Positions 8,421 through 15,844 of a stretch of DNA of 36,810 bases are shown in pieces (the stretch's first letter is position 1; each line of letters opens with the position of its first letter). Both the position numbers and the translations under genes were made by a program. Under the pieces are notes generated by a model. That model was not told where the DNA came from and made no database searches. It saw only the letters and a list, made by a program, of their open reading frames with translations. Origin of the DNA: a virus; the IMG/VR virus record IMGVR_UViG_3300046007_010263, positions 1 through 36,810 of that record, one strand, 5' to 3'.

Positions 8421-9315
8421 TATCGTAATTTTCTATAAACCATTTAACTGTTTCTTTTATCCCTTGTTCAATTGAAGTGTACTTAAAGTCTGGAAGATAT
8501 CTTTTTACCTTTTCATTTGAAGAAGGTTTTCTAAATTGTCCATCTGGCTTATCTGTTTCAAAAATAATATTTCCTTTATAATTAAACTCCTCAGCTATTA
8601 GCCCTACCAAGTTTTTAATACTTATTTCCTCTGAGGTTGTAAATATGATTGGTTCTTCTTCGTCGTAATTCTCAACAGCCCATTTAGCTAATTCAGCTAC
8701 ATCTTTAGAGTAGATAAATTCTCTTAAAGGCTTCCCCGTACCCCATACTTTGAAGTCTGTTTTATTTTGTATTGCTAAATACATTTTATGTAGAAGCATC
8801 GGAACTACATGTCCATGTTCTAAAGAGAAGTTATCATTTGGTCCGTATATGTTTGTTGGAATTACAGAAGTATATTTCAATCCATACTGCTCTCTATAGG
8901 CTCTAATTTGTATATCTGCTAGACGTTTAGCATAGGCATAAGGATAGTTTGAACTGTGAGGAAATCCATTATGTACTTGGTCTTCTGTTAGAGGATAGTT
9001 TACTTTGTCTGGAAATACGCAGGTAGATAAAAATGATACTAGATTTGTAACTCCAGCCAATCTAGCTGATTCAATAACATTTGTATTGATCATTACATTA
9101 TCATATAAGTACTCTCCTTTGTACTTCATATTTCCTCCAAGACCTCCTACCTTTCCTGCACAGTGAATAACGTGAGTTGGTTTATGCCATTCAAACGCCT
9201 TTAGAGTTTCTTCTGGGTTGGTTAAATTATACTCTCTTCCTAATTTTACATCAGCATCAATAGCCGATCCTACCAATCCTTTTCCTCCTGTTACTAATAG
9301 TTTAGAGTGTGTCAT
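8407..9315 (-). CDS. fcl: GDP-L-fucose synthase (GDP-4-keto-6-deoxymannose 3,5-epimerase/4-reductase)
   Basis: The 302-residue product is a GDP-fucose synthase. It shows VTGGKGLVGSAI (NADPH-binding), HCAGKVGG, the S-T-C-V-F-P motif, catalytic Y-A-Y-A-K (NYPYAYAKR) and NIYGPNDNFSLEHGHVVPML, which is highly specific for Fcl/WcaG. It would epimerise and reduce the Gmd product to GDP-L-fucose. A ColC-like role acting on a 3-deoxy intermediate is an alternative, because a 3-dehydratase gene lies close by. It overlaps gmd and the upstream GT2 gene by 14 bases each, so the three are probably one operon. Confidence 0.93.
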   Translation of the reverse strand: MTHSKLLVTGGKGLVGSAIDADVKLGREYNLTNPEETLKAFEWHKPTHVIHCAGKVGGLGGNMKYKGEYLYDNVMINTNVIESARLAGVTNLVSFLSTCVFPDKVNYPLTEDQVHNGFPHSSNYPYAYAKRLADIQIRAYREQYGLKYTSVIPTNIYGPNDNFSLEHGHVVPMLLHKMYLAIQNKTDFKVWGTGKPLREFIYSKDVAELAKWAVENYDEEEPIIFTTSEEISIKNLVGLIAEEFNYKGNIIFETDKPDGQFRKPSSNEKVKRYLPDFKYTSIEQGIKETVKWFIENYDNARK

Positions 9316-9916
9316 AGTAATTATTTTGTTTTTCTTGTCTGTCGATTGTCTTTGGATGGTATAAGGCCCATTCCTCTTCTACCGGAAGCATACCATGTAT
9401 CTTAAATCCTTCTAATACTTCGTGTACTTTATTTTTCCATCTTATATGAGGAGCATTCTTATAGATTCTCATTTGCCAATCAGCCCAGTTGACCCATCCT
9501 TTTTCATTCACATGCCATCCCCACTTCTGAATATGTTCTTGAGTTAAACCCTCTACAGTATTTACTCTAGGGATTCTAAGCATATCGACATCATTAGTCT
9601 TCAGCATTTCAGGAAGATTTTGTATCAAATTGATATGAGGAATTTCATCAGCATCTATATTGAAGATATAATCTCCTGTACAGTATGATGTTAGTAAGTT
9701 TTTCCAATTAGCAAAATGATTTTCAAAATCATGAACTGCTACTGTAGTTTGGTGTGCTATTGAGGTTAGGTAGTCTTTTACTATCTGTGTTCCGTTCTTC
9801 TCATCAAATAGGATTACTATCTCATCTTCTGTACGTTTGTTGGAAAGGAGGAAAGAAACTAAACGTTTAATTTCCTCCAATTCATTACAAACTGTTATTG
9901 CATAACTAATTTTCAT
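9302..9916 (-). CDS. Short GT2-family glycosyltransferase
   Basis: This 204-residue protein starts with ISYAITVCNELEEIKRLVSF, the GT2 donor fold, and has the metal motif N-I-D-A-D-E (YIFNIDADEIPH). Toward the C terminus W-x-x-x-x-R-I-Y-K (WQMRIYKNAPHIRW) and K-V-H-E-V-L resemble WaaE-type glucosyltransferases. It is shorter than typical GT2 enzymes and lacks membrane segments, so it is probably cytoplasmic. Its promoter (B5) ends only two bases before the ATG, which suggests a leaderless or nearly leaderless message. Confidence 0.8.
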   Translation of the reverse strand: MKISYAITVCNELEEIKRLVSFLLSNKRTEDEIVILFDEKNGTQIVKDYLTSIAHQTTVAVHDFENHFANWKNLLTSYCTGDYIFNIDADEIPHINLIQNLPEMLKTNDVDMLRIPRVNTVEGLTQEHIQKWGWHVNEKGWVNWADWQMRIYKNAPHIRWKNKVHEVLEGFKIHGMLPVEEEWALYHPKTIDRQEKQNNYYDTL

Positions 9917-9917
9917 A

Positions 9918-9950
9918 CTTAAATATATGAAATTTATTCTTTATCTGCAA
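9918..9950 (-). promoter_or_regulatory. Class B promoter, site B5
   Basis: AAGTTG (TTG at 9950-9948) lies in the end of the zinc-ribbon gene, followed by exactly 20 bases and TATATTTAAG (9927-9918) on the minus strand. The downstream block differs from the TATATTAATA form at two or three positions. The start codon at 9916 follows at once, so the transcript would be close to leaderless. Confidence 0.55.
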
Positions 9951-10392
9951 CTTCTACATCAAAAAATCCTATTACTTCTAAGGCATCCATAAAATCTCTT
10001 TGACCAAATATTTGAAGGTTTCCCATATCCATCTTATGTGTTTGCCCTTTAGGGAAGTTTGCTTTTTCTTCCTCTACAATTTCGATAGCTTTTACTGCAG
10101 ACCACATCCAATTATCTTTTGATGTACCGTCTAAGAATACCATTCCTTTACCTGGGATAGTGATTGTGGCTGGAAGCCATACCTTACCTGAATCATCTGT
10201 GTATAAGAGATCTTTGTATAGTTCCGGTGATGCTTCTAAGGTTTTGTTTACCAAATCTCCTCCCTCAACCATTAAGGTTGAAGTTGAATATCCGCAACCA
10301 AAGCAAAAGCTTGTTGTTACTTCTTCTGTTACTGCTTGTTCATAGCAAGCATTTCCTCCACAGTGTGGACAGTCTACCATTTTTTCTTCCAT
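9934..10392 (-). CDS. Zinc-ribbon phage protein of unknown function
   Basis: A 152-residue protein with C-P-H-C near residues 8-11 and C-F-G-C about 20 residues later (FCFGCGYS), a typical zinc ribbon. The rest has a W-L-P-A-T-I-T-I-P-G-K-G-M-V strand pair and an acidic C terminus ending VEVADKE. No family was recognised. The start overlaps the stop of the next gene upstream by one base (TAATG), so the two are likely co-translated. It may bind nucleic acid or be a small structural or regulatory protein; the sequence does not decide. Confidence 0.65.
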   Translation of the reverse strand: MEEKMVDCPHCGGNACYEQAVTEEVTTSFCFGCGYSTSTLMVEGGDLVNKTLEASPELYKDLLYTDDSGKVWLPATITIPGKGMVFLDGTSKDNWMWSAVKAIEIVEEEKANFPKGQTHKMDMGNLQIFGQRDFMDALEVIGFFDVEVADKE

Positions 10393-10934
10393 TATACTTT
10401 TTTAGTTATATACCAGGTATCATCATCTTCAGAGTACCCTTTATTAAATTCAAACTCACTACTATTTAATTTTCTAAACATGTTTTGAAAATAACTTAAT
10501 CTATCATCTTCAAGACCATCTCCATCATAAGGTTCAAATTTTATACCCTCACTATCAGTATTATTTAAAAAAGGAATGATTTCACTATTCATTACTTTTT
10601 GTAAAAATATTGCTTTAGGTAATCGATTTGGATCATTATCATCCCACTTAAACTGCTCTTCAGGAGTAGGTGCATTTAGATTTCCAAATTTCAATTCCCA
10701 AAAATTATCACTTGGATCATATACTAACCTAACTTCAAAAGGAGAACTATCATTAGTTCCTCTAAATTCTTTTGGTTTGAATATTATAATATTACCTTGG
10801 TTTAATTTTCTTACCCCCCATTGAGATATTTCAGTAAGGATGTATTGTTTTGTAGCTTCTTTCTTTTCTGTTAAGTTTGTATACTTACCTAATGACTGAT
10901 AAACTTCAGTTGCTAGTATTGTTAAAGCTCTCAT
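10392..10934 (-). CDS. Hypothetical phage protein
   Basis: This 180-residue protein was not recognised. It starts with a helix (MRALTILATEVYQSLGKYTN), has a central strand-rich part with W-E-L-K-F-G-N and an acidic C terminus (GYSEDDDTWYITKKV). No signal peptide, membrane segment or nucleotide motif is visible. It sits immediately before a GT4 gene (one base after 10934) and is coupled to the zinc-ribbon gene by TAATG. Its role in this cluster is unknown. Confidence 0.6.
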   Translation of the reverse strand: MRALTILATEVYQSLGKYTNLTEKKEATKQYILTEISQWGVRKLNQGNIIIFKPKEFRGTNDSSPFEVRLVYDPSDNFWELKFGNLNAPTPEEQFKWDDNDPNRLPKAIFLQKVMNSEIIPFLNNTDSEGIKFEPYDGDGLEDDRLSYFQNMFRKLNSSEFEFNKGYSEDDDTWYITKKV

Positions 10935-12230
10935 TTATTGTATTTTCTTTAATTTTGGTAATTCTATTTTCTTAAGCTGTGGTAGCTTTAATTGAACTTG
11001 TTTTGGGAACTCAGGTACATACTGTGTTAGAAAAGAATCTAACGTCTCTCTCATCTTTTCGTATGAGAACTGTGTTCTACTCTTATGTCCTTGTCTCTTA
11101 GCAAGAGGTTTCCACTTTTCATAGTTGTCGTAGATGTCCTTAAATGCCTGACCTACCTGCACTGGATCTGCTGAGAACCATTGACTGTCGGTTAATATCA
11201 TATTAGGAACTGCCGCTGAAGGATGTACATTTGTAAGATTACCTCCTATGTATTTTACAAATTCTTTATCAAGAAAATCTACATGACCTGACCAAGCTGA
11301 TGCTATAATTGGTTTGTTTACTAGACTAAACTCTAATAGAGGTCTTCCAAACCCTTCTCCTTTTGTTAGAGAAACCATTGCTTTTACTTTACCGTAGTTG
11401 TATAGTTCGTTAATCTCTGTATCAGTCATGTCACCATGGAGTAGGTATACGTTAGGTAAATCACCTTTAACTGTCTTTCTTATTGCATCTATCCTGTCTA
11501 GCAGTTCTTCCCTATCCATAATAGATGTTCCTGATCCTGCTTGTACTTTCAGTAGTAGTGCCGGCCTTTTTCCTTTAGGTTTATTTTTAAATGTCTCCAG
11601 GAAAGTCTTAATGGTATACCCTATATTCTTCCTATCCTCTCCCATGATTCCAGGTAACCAATGTCCTACTGCTAAGAAGCAAAACATTTCATCTATCTCA
11701 TCAAATTTTAACTCTACAGGAAATGCAAGTGGGGAGTATTTTGTAATATCAGCTCCTTCAAACAACACCTCTACTTTTGACTTTAATACAAGTTCTCCCG
11801 TTACTTGACCTGTATTACTGTCCTGCATATTAAATTTTGAATCTTCAAATACTTTTTTTGCATGCTCAGAAGATACTAATACCAAGTCCATGTTATTACA
11901 TCCCTGTATCCAGGTAGGATCACATACTGTAGTCTCAATTCCGGCTGTTACTCCTATATTATATTTACCTACTTTTTGAAATTCATTCGGTACTGTGATC
12001 TGAATCCATATATCAGGCTGTTGTGTTAGTTGTGGTATGATTCTAGAGACTAAGGATTCGTTATTATGGTCTTTTAAGTATCCGAATCTAGTTCCTCCCC
12101 ATCTCTGTGATAATATTTTTACATCATACTTATCTGTATCGATAATTGATTGTACAAAGTCTCTTGCTCTTGCTCCATATCCTGAGTAAGTATCAACTGG
12201 ACAGCTTACTACTAATGTAGGTTTACTCAT
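10935..12230 (-). CDS. GT4-family (GT-B) glycosyltransferase
   Basis: The 431-residue protein has an N-terminal acceptor domain with CPVDTYSGYGARARDFVQSI and a C-terminal donor domain with the GT4 signature: TKGEGFGRPLLEFSLVNKPI (the E-x(7)-E type motif, here G-E-G-F-G-R-P-L-L-E-F) followed by A-S-A-W-S-G-H-V-D-F. The C-terminal end is a Lys/Leu/Pro-rich repeat (KLPQLKKIELPKLKKI), an unusual amphipathic tail that could bind membrane. AGTT stands directly before the ATG. It is followed two bases later by another GT4 gene, and both probably act on the same glycan. Confidence 0.85.
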   Translation of the reverse strand: MSKPTLVVSCPVDTYSGYGARARDFVQSIIDTDKYDVKILSQRWGGTRFGYLKDHNNESLVSRIIPQLTQQPDIWIQITVPNEFQKVGKYNIGVTAGIETTVCDPTWIQGCNNMDLVLVSSEHAKKVFEDSKFNMQDSNTGQVTGELVLKSKVEVLFEGADITKYSPLAFPVELKFDEIDEMFCFLAVGHWLPGIMGEDRKNIGYTIKTFLETFKNKPKGKRPALLLKVQAGSGTSIMDREELLDRIDAIRKTVKGDLPNVYLLHGDMTDTEINELYNYGKVKAMVSLTKGEGFGRPLLEFSLVNKPIIASAWSGHVDFLDKEFVKYIGGNLTNVHPSAAVPNMILTDSQWFSADPVQVGQAFKDIYDNYEKWKPLAKRQGHKSRTQFSYEKMRETLDSFLTQYVPEFPKQVQLKLPQLKKIELPKLKKIQ

Positions 12231-12232
12231 AA

Positions 12233-13675
12233 CTAGTATATTAATTTATGTGTTATACGTTTTTTAGGTCTGTCTGTAATTTTATGTAATTCGAATCTTT
12301 CTCTTGGAACAAACTTCTCAAATGATTCATCCATTGCATCAATTACATTCTCACACATCTGTCTTGCTGACATTCCTGATTCATCAGATATTACCCATTC
12401 TCTTGCTTTCAATCCTTTAGCATCTCTTTCTTCTTTTGACATCTCATATGCCTTTAAAATAGCTTTTGCTACATCTTCTGGTGCACATCTATCGTCAAAA
12501 ATATAAGGAGTTGGAACTGAACCTACCAGTGAAATGTTTGAAGGGAATACCGGGATGGCCCATTCACCACACTCCCTATATGTTCCTCTATGGTTAGAAG
12601 GAAAGTCTGAACTGAAGTCAATCCACTTACCATTCTCATCCGTAAATCTCATTTGATCCTGCATACCTCCAGTTACATTTGCAATGATCATTCTACCTGC
12701 CATCATAGTTTCAGTTAGAGATAGTCCCCATCCTTCGTTTGAAGTAATAAGTAATCCTACATCTGCTACATTGTAAAGTAAGTTCATTTGTGGAGTATCC
12801 AGTTTATCCTGAGAGAAGAATACATTTACATTTTCATCACATAGAGCTTCTCTTACCGCATAAAGATCTGTTCCATTTTCATCTACAGCTTGAGTATGCA
12901 TTACAAGTGCACATCTCTTTGCTCTCTCTTCTCCGATTAAATCACAGAATAATTTGTATGAAAGGATGACATCTCCTGGAGATTTTCTTCTAATGTTTCT
13001 TGAATTAAAGAGAACTACAAAGTCGATTTGTTTTTCTCCAAACATATTGTTCTTAAACTCTTGTAATAGTTCAAAATTTTCATGACCTTCTCTAATAGGA
13101 AAGAAGTGTTTATCATTTATTCCATGAGGAACGTACTTGATAATTTTACCCTTAGTAGACTCTCCTAAAACTATTTCATTAATATTTTTAGTTTGTTTTG
13201 AGATTGCCATTAATAAGTCACATGATTCGTAGTATGCTTTATTGTATAACGGTGCTGGAAGATCATCCCAAATGTTTAGGTACATTAGTGGGATTTCATT
13301 TCTAATTTCTCTCTCTATCTCAAACAACCAAGTCCAATATCTTGGATCTGTGAATATAAAAATTGCATCAGGCTTTTCCTGCTGCATAAGTGAACGTATA
13401 AGCATTGCATCTCCATATCCATTGCTAGGCAATACTCTTACCCAAGCATCTTCAATATCTGCAAACTTATTTACCTCCGAGGATATATCAAGTCCTTTTC
13501 CTGCATCAGGATGATTAATGGCTGCTCCTACATTAAGCCAATTGAAATGGTGGGCTGTTCCTACAACAATCTCTCTTGCCATAGTTGCGATACCGGAATG
13601 CATCCTAATATCATCGCATAACAGAAGAATCTTCTTTCGATCTTCTCTCTTTACATAACGAAATTTTTCTTTCAT
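12233..13675 (-). CDS. GT4-family (GT-B) glycosyltransferase
   Basis: The 480-residue protein starts with LLLCDDIRMHSGIATMAREI, the usual GT-B acceptor-domain loop. A hinge strand LLMAISKQTKN is followed by VPHGINDKHFFPI and LFNSRNIRRKSPGDVILSYK. The donor domain has LLITSNEGWGLSLTETMMAG, the E-x-x-G-x-x-x-x-E motif of GT4. It is longer than many GT4 enzymes because of an extra C-terminal helix (about residues 430-480). Two bases separate it from the next GT4 gene. The RHH gene lies four bases upstream of it. Confidence 0.85.
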   Translation of the reverse strand: MKEKFRYVKREDRKKILLLCDDIRMHSGIATMAREIVVGTAHHFNWLNVGAAINHPDAGKGLDISSEVNKFADIEDAWVRVLPSNGYGDAMLIRSLMQQEKPDAIFIFTDPRYWTWLFEIEREIRNEIPLMYLNIWDDLPAPLYNKAYYESCDLLMAISKQTKNINEIVLGESTKGKIIKYVPHGINDKHFFPIREGHENFELLQEFKNNMFGEKQIDFVVLFNSRNIRRKSPGDVILSYKLFCDLIGEERAKRCALVMHTQAVDENGTDLYAVREALCDENVNVFFSQDKLDTPQMNLLYNVADVGLLITSNEGWGLSLTETMMAGRMIIANVTGGMQDQMRFTDENGKWIDFSSDFPSNHRGTYRECGEWAIPVFPSNISLVGSVPTPYIFDDRCAPEDVAKAILKAYEMSKEERDAKGLKAREWVISDESGMSARQMCENVIDAMDESFEKFVPRERFELHKITDRPKKRITHKLIY

Positions 13676-13679
13676 GTAA

Positions 13680-13862
13680 CTACTTTAATTTTAAATTTGT
13701 TTGGTTGTGTAACTTTTGCTTAAAGCTCTCCTCTGTAAGGTATAAGTAAATTGCTCTATCTACAAGTTTCTGTAAGGAAAATTTATACCTCACACATTCT
13801 TCTTTAAATTCTTGAAACAATTCTTGTTCTACCTTTACGCTGGTTAATTTTTTTGTGTCCAT
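13680..13862 (-). CDS. Ribbon-helix-helix (Arc/CopG-like) DNA-binding protein
   Basis: A 60-residue protein whose N terminus, TSVKVEQELFQEFKEECVRY followed by K-F-S-L-Q-K-L-V-D-R-A-I-Y-L-Y-L, fits a beta strand and two helices of the ribbon-helix-helix fold. Such proteins usually repress their own operon. An AT-rich imperfect inverted repeat lies 17 bases upstream (13879-13904) and is a plausible operator. It sits at the head of the two GT4 genes, so it may regulate the sugar cassette. Identification rests on fold pattern only. Confidence 0.65.
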   Translation of the reverse strand: MDTKKLTSVKVEQELFQEFKEECVRYKFSLQKLVDRAIYLYLTEESFKQKLHNQTNLKLK

Positions 13863-13878
13863 TGTAAGTGTGTTTTTA

Positions 13879-13904
13879 CTGTTATTATATATAAATATAT
13901 ACAG
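13879..13904. promoter_or_regulatory. AT-rich imperfect inverted repeat upstream of the RHH gene, possible operator
   Basis: The stretch begins CTGTTATTATAT and ends ATATATACAG, so CTGT pairs with ACAG and the AT-rich interior is roughly symmetric. It fills most of the 45-base gap between the nuclease and RHH genes. The minus strand also has TATATTTATATATAAT, which could serve as a -10/-7 element. Confidence 0.35.
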
Positions 13905-13907
13905 TTT

Positions 13908-14843
13908 TTAAAAAGTCGATCCACAATGCTCTGTTCCTCTGTATTCACAGAACATACAATTTGACTTGGAAGGTTTCTTTTCATACTCCTTGTCAATATA
14001 CTGTCCTTGCTCATCAAAAGCATCGTCAATAAATTTTGCAAGAGCTGTTGTTGCTTGCCCTCTTTTTATCTTTCCTGAAGGTGGTATAAATTCTTGAACT
14101 CTTCTTCCCATTGCTGGGTATTCTGGATTGGTAGGGACTTTTCTCTTTACAATAAAATACTTTACATCTACCTTGTCAACATCGATATTAAACTGTCTTG
14201 CAAGGAATTCCTTATACAGTAGTAATTGTGCCAGCTTTTTATCATCCTTCTTTGCATAATCATTCCACCCTGAGGTTGATGTTTTAATGTCTAAAATAAT
14301 ATACTTGTCATCTTGCTCATCGTATAAAACGATATCGATATACCCTTTAAAAAATACATTATCGGCTATCTTATGTACTAAGGGAATTTCTACTCCTACC
14401 AACTTATAGTACTTGGTACCAAAGTAATTAGCACGTTTCTTACGGACGTAATTTAATATTTCAACACCATCATTATGAAACTCAGATAACTCCTCAGAAC
14501 TAGAAAAATGTTTTCCATACTTTTCTTTCTCTTCAGTGTAAATACTGAATAGTTTTTGTTCAAGCATTGCACCAAGATCCATTTCATTGGACTTCTTTAC
14601 TGTTCCGTCATAAAGTTCTGTTAACCATTCCTGCATTACCTCATGTACTGCTGTACCAAATACTGTGTGAATGGAAGGTCTATACTCCTGTAGCCCTTTT
14701 ACGTACTTCAATGCCCATTGGTGTGGACATGTATTGTATGCTAAAGTTTGACTGTATGAAATTGATTTTTGAGTAGTATAATCTAGTTCAGGTTTACAAA
14801 AGTCTCTAATTAGGCTTACTTGTTTAAGAATCTTCTTTGCCAT
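13908..14843 (-). CDS. RecB/Cas4-like PD-(D/E)XK nuclease with four-cysteine Fe-S pattern
   Basis: The 311-residue protein has all motifs of the RecB-like exonuclease superfamily in order: G-T-A-V-H-E with His67, Asp170 in KGYIDIVLY, Asp185-I-Lys187 (LDIKTS), and Gln206...Tyr210 (AQLLLYKEF). Cys39 near the N terminus and Cys296-x2-Cys299-x7-Cys307 at the C terminus match the Fe-S staple of AddB/Cas4-type nucleases. It probably degrades or processes DNA ends in replication, recombination or host DNA breakdown. It starts 20 bases inside the DUF3310 gene end. There is no helicase domain. Confidence 0.85.
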   Translation of the reverse strand: MAKKILKQVSLIRDFCKPELDYTTQKSISYSQTLAYNTCPHQWALKYVKGLQEYRPSIHTVFGTAVHEVMQEWLTELYDGTVKKSNEMDLGAMLEQKLFSIYTEEKEKYGKHFSSSEELSEFHNDGVEILNYVRKKRANYFGTKYYKLVGVEIPLVHKIADNVFFKGYIDIVLYDEQDDKYIILDIKTSTSGWNDYAKKDDKKLAQLLLYKEFLARQFNIDVDKVDVKYFIVKRKVPTNPEYPAMGRRVQEFIPPSGKIKRGQATTALAKFIDDAFDEQGQYIDKEYEKKPSKSNCMFCEYRGTEHCGSTF

Positions 14844-15093
14844 CTTTTAATTTTCTAAGTTCTCTTTTCAAGTACCACAATGCTTTTTCAAGCTCCTGAA
14901 TTGTGTCGTCTTTCTTACCTGCTCTGGAAATATATTTTATAGTATTTCCTAAGCAGAATCCTAAGTTCCATGCTTCTATAACTTTAATTGCTTCGTAAGG
15001 ATTGTCCTTTCCTCCATAGTGTTGAGGGTGGTTAACTAATTCCTTTTTCCTCTTTTGTTTGTCAACAGTATACTTTACCTCTCTTGGATTCAT
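14824..15093 (-). CDS. DUF3310 family phage protein
   Basis: The 89-residue product has the DUF3310 core: N-H-P-Q-H-Y-G-G near the N terminus, A-I-K-V-I-E-A-W, then GNTIKYISRAGKKDD and LEKALWYLKREL. This family is widespread in phages, often annotated as nucleotide-kinase-like, but its biochemical role is not settled. I chose the ATG at 15093, giving MNPREVKY, rather than an upstream in-frame ATG at 15144 that would extend through the terminator hairpin. It overlaps the RecB-like gene by 20 bases. Confidence 0.85.
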   Translation of the reverse strand: MNPREVKYTVDKQKRKKELVNHPQHYGGKDNPYEAIKVIEAWNLGFCLGNTIKYISRAGKKDDTIQELEKALWYLKRELRKLKDGKEDS

Positions 15094-15106
15094 ATTATAA
15101 CATTTA

Positions 15107-15138
15107 TATAAGTATAATATAAGAAAAAAGGCTTGCAA
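15107..15138 (-). promoter_or_regulatory. Weak class B-like promoter candidate
   Basis: TTTTG (TTG at 15138-15136), within the loop of the terminator hairpin, is followed by 19 bases and TATACTTATA (15116-15107). The spacing is one base short and the downstream block has one mismatch to TAnnTT. It would drive DUF3310 and the nuclease gene directly after the lysis terminator. Confidence 0.3.
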
Positions 15139-15148
15139 AAGCAAGCCT
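15129..15148 (-). terminator. Intrinsic terminator ending the lysis operon
   Basis: An 8-bp stem AGGCTTGC / GCAAGCCT with a 4-base loop is followed on the minus strand by a run of six T. It begins five bases after the spanin-like gene ends. The plus-strand flank also has a short T-run, so it may work in both directions, but no plus-strand genes are seen. Confidence 0.85.
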
Positions 15149-15153
15149 GGTTT

Positions 15154-15555
15154 TTATTTTATTAGAAGGTATATACTGAGAAATGTTGCTATACCTGTTG
15201 TTACTTTATAAAATACACTAGCAGTTTTAGCTGATCTTACTTCTTTATGAAGATCATCTGTTAGATGTTCATATTGTCCTATTTGTAATTCTTGTTGACG
15301 AATGATGAATTTGTTATTCTCATCCTTATCATTTAGTAATTTTATAATCGTATCTTTGTGTGCTTCCCTTTCCTGAAGTTTTGATATCTTTTCTTTAGTA
15401 AGTTCTAATTCAAATTTACATCCATCGTATCTAATAAGATCTGCTACTATAAGTCTAGCAGTCTTAGTTGGAATTATTACTTTGGTTGTATCTGTTTGAG
15501 AAAAACTGCTCAAGCTCAGCATTAGAAAACTTATTAGTACTACTAACTTTTTCAT
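15154..15555 (-). CDS. Secreted coiled-coil protein with C-terminal membrane segment, spanin-like partner
   Basis: A 133-residue protein with a signal peptide (MKKLVVLISFLMLSLSSFSQ, cleavage after S-F-S or Q, typical of Bacteroidota), a helical charged middle (about 50-105) that looks like a coiled coil, and a C-terminal hydrophobic segment (about 111-131, ending FLSIYLLIK). Its start lies 92 bases inside the preceding gene in another frame, the arrangement of Rz/Rz1 spanin pairs. However there is no lipobox Cys at the cleavage site; the only Cys is internal (Y-D-G-C-K). It is the last gene before the terminator. Confidence 0.6.
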   Translation of the reverse strand: MKKLVVLISFLMLSLSSFSQTDTTKVIIPTKTARLIVADLIRYDGCKFELELTKEKISKLQEREAHKDTIIKLLNDKDENNKFIIRQQELQIGQYEHLTDDLHKEVRSAKTASVFYKVTTGIATFLSIYLLIK

Positions 15556-15844
15556 CTGTTTGTTTTTTTATTATGTTTATATTTTTATCAATATAGTGAA
15601 TTTCTTTTGAAATTCCAAATACTCTTTGTTGGACTGAGTCAATTTTTACTGTTATAGTCTTGTCTATAGTTTTTGCAGAATCAACTTTGGTTTCTATTAG
15701 TTCTATCTGCTTTTTATATTGTTTAATATCAGTAGAAATTCCTTTAGTATTGATAAGGTTCCATATTAATAGTCCTGCAACTAATGCTAGTACTATGTTT
15801 TGCTTGTTAATTGCTGTTATCTCTTTCACCTTTATGTTTATCAA
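15464..15844 (-). CDS. Inner-membrane spanin-like protein (Rz-like)
   Basis: The 126-residue product has one N-terminal membrane segment (about residues 15-32, NIVLALVAGLLIWNLI) and then a long helical charged domain with K-Q-I-E-L-I-E-T-K-V and I-D-S-V-Q-Q-R-V, as expected for an i-spanin in the periplasm. The C terminus N-A-E-L-E-Q-F-F-S-N-R-Y resembles ends often seen in Bacteroidota phage spanin-like proteins. Spanins link inner and outer membranes and disrupt the latter at lysis. It overlaps the holin gene by 38 bases. Confidence 0.65.
   Translation of the reverse strand: MINIKVKEITAINKQNIVLALVAGLLIWNLINTKGISTDIKQYKKQIELIETKVDSAKTIDKTITVKIDSVQQRVFGISKEIHYIDKNINIIKKQTDEKVSSTNKFSNAELEQFFSNRYNQSNNSN

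Noticed and set aside
13844-14041. 65-codon minus-strand frame overlapping the RecB-like nuclease end and the RHH start
   Set aside because: It is out of frame with two supported genes and shows no motif.
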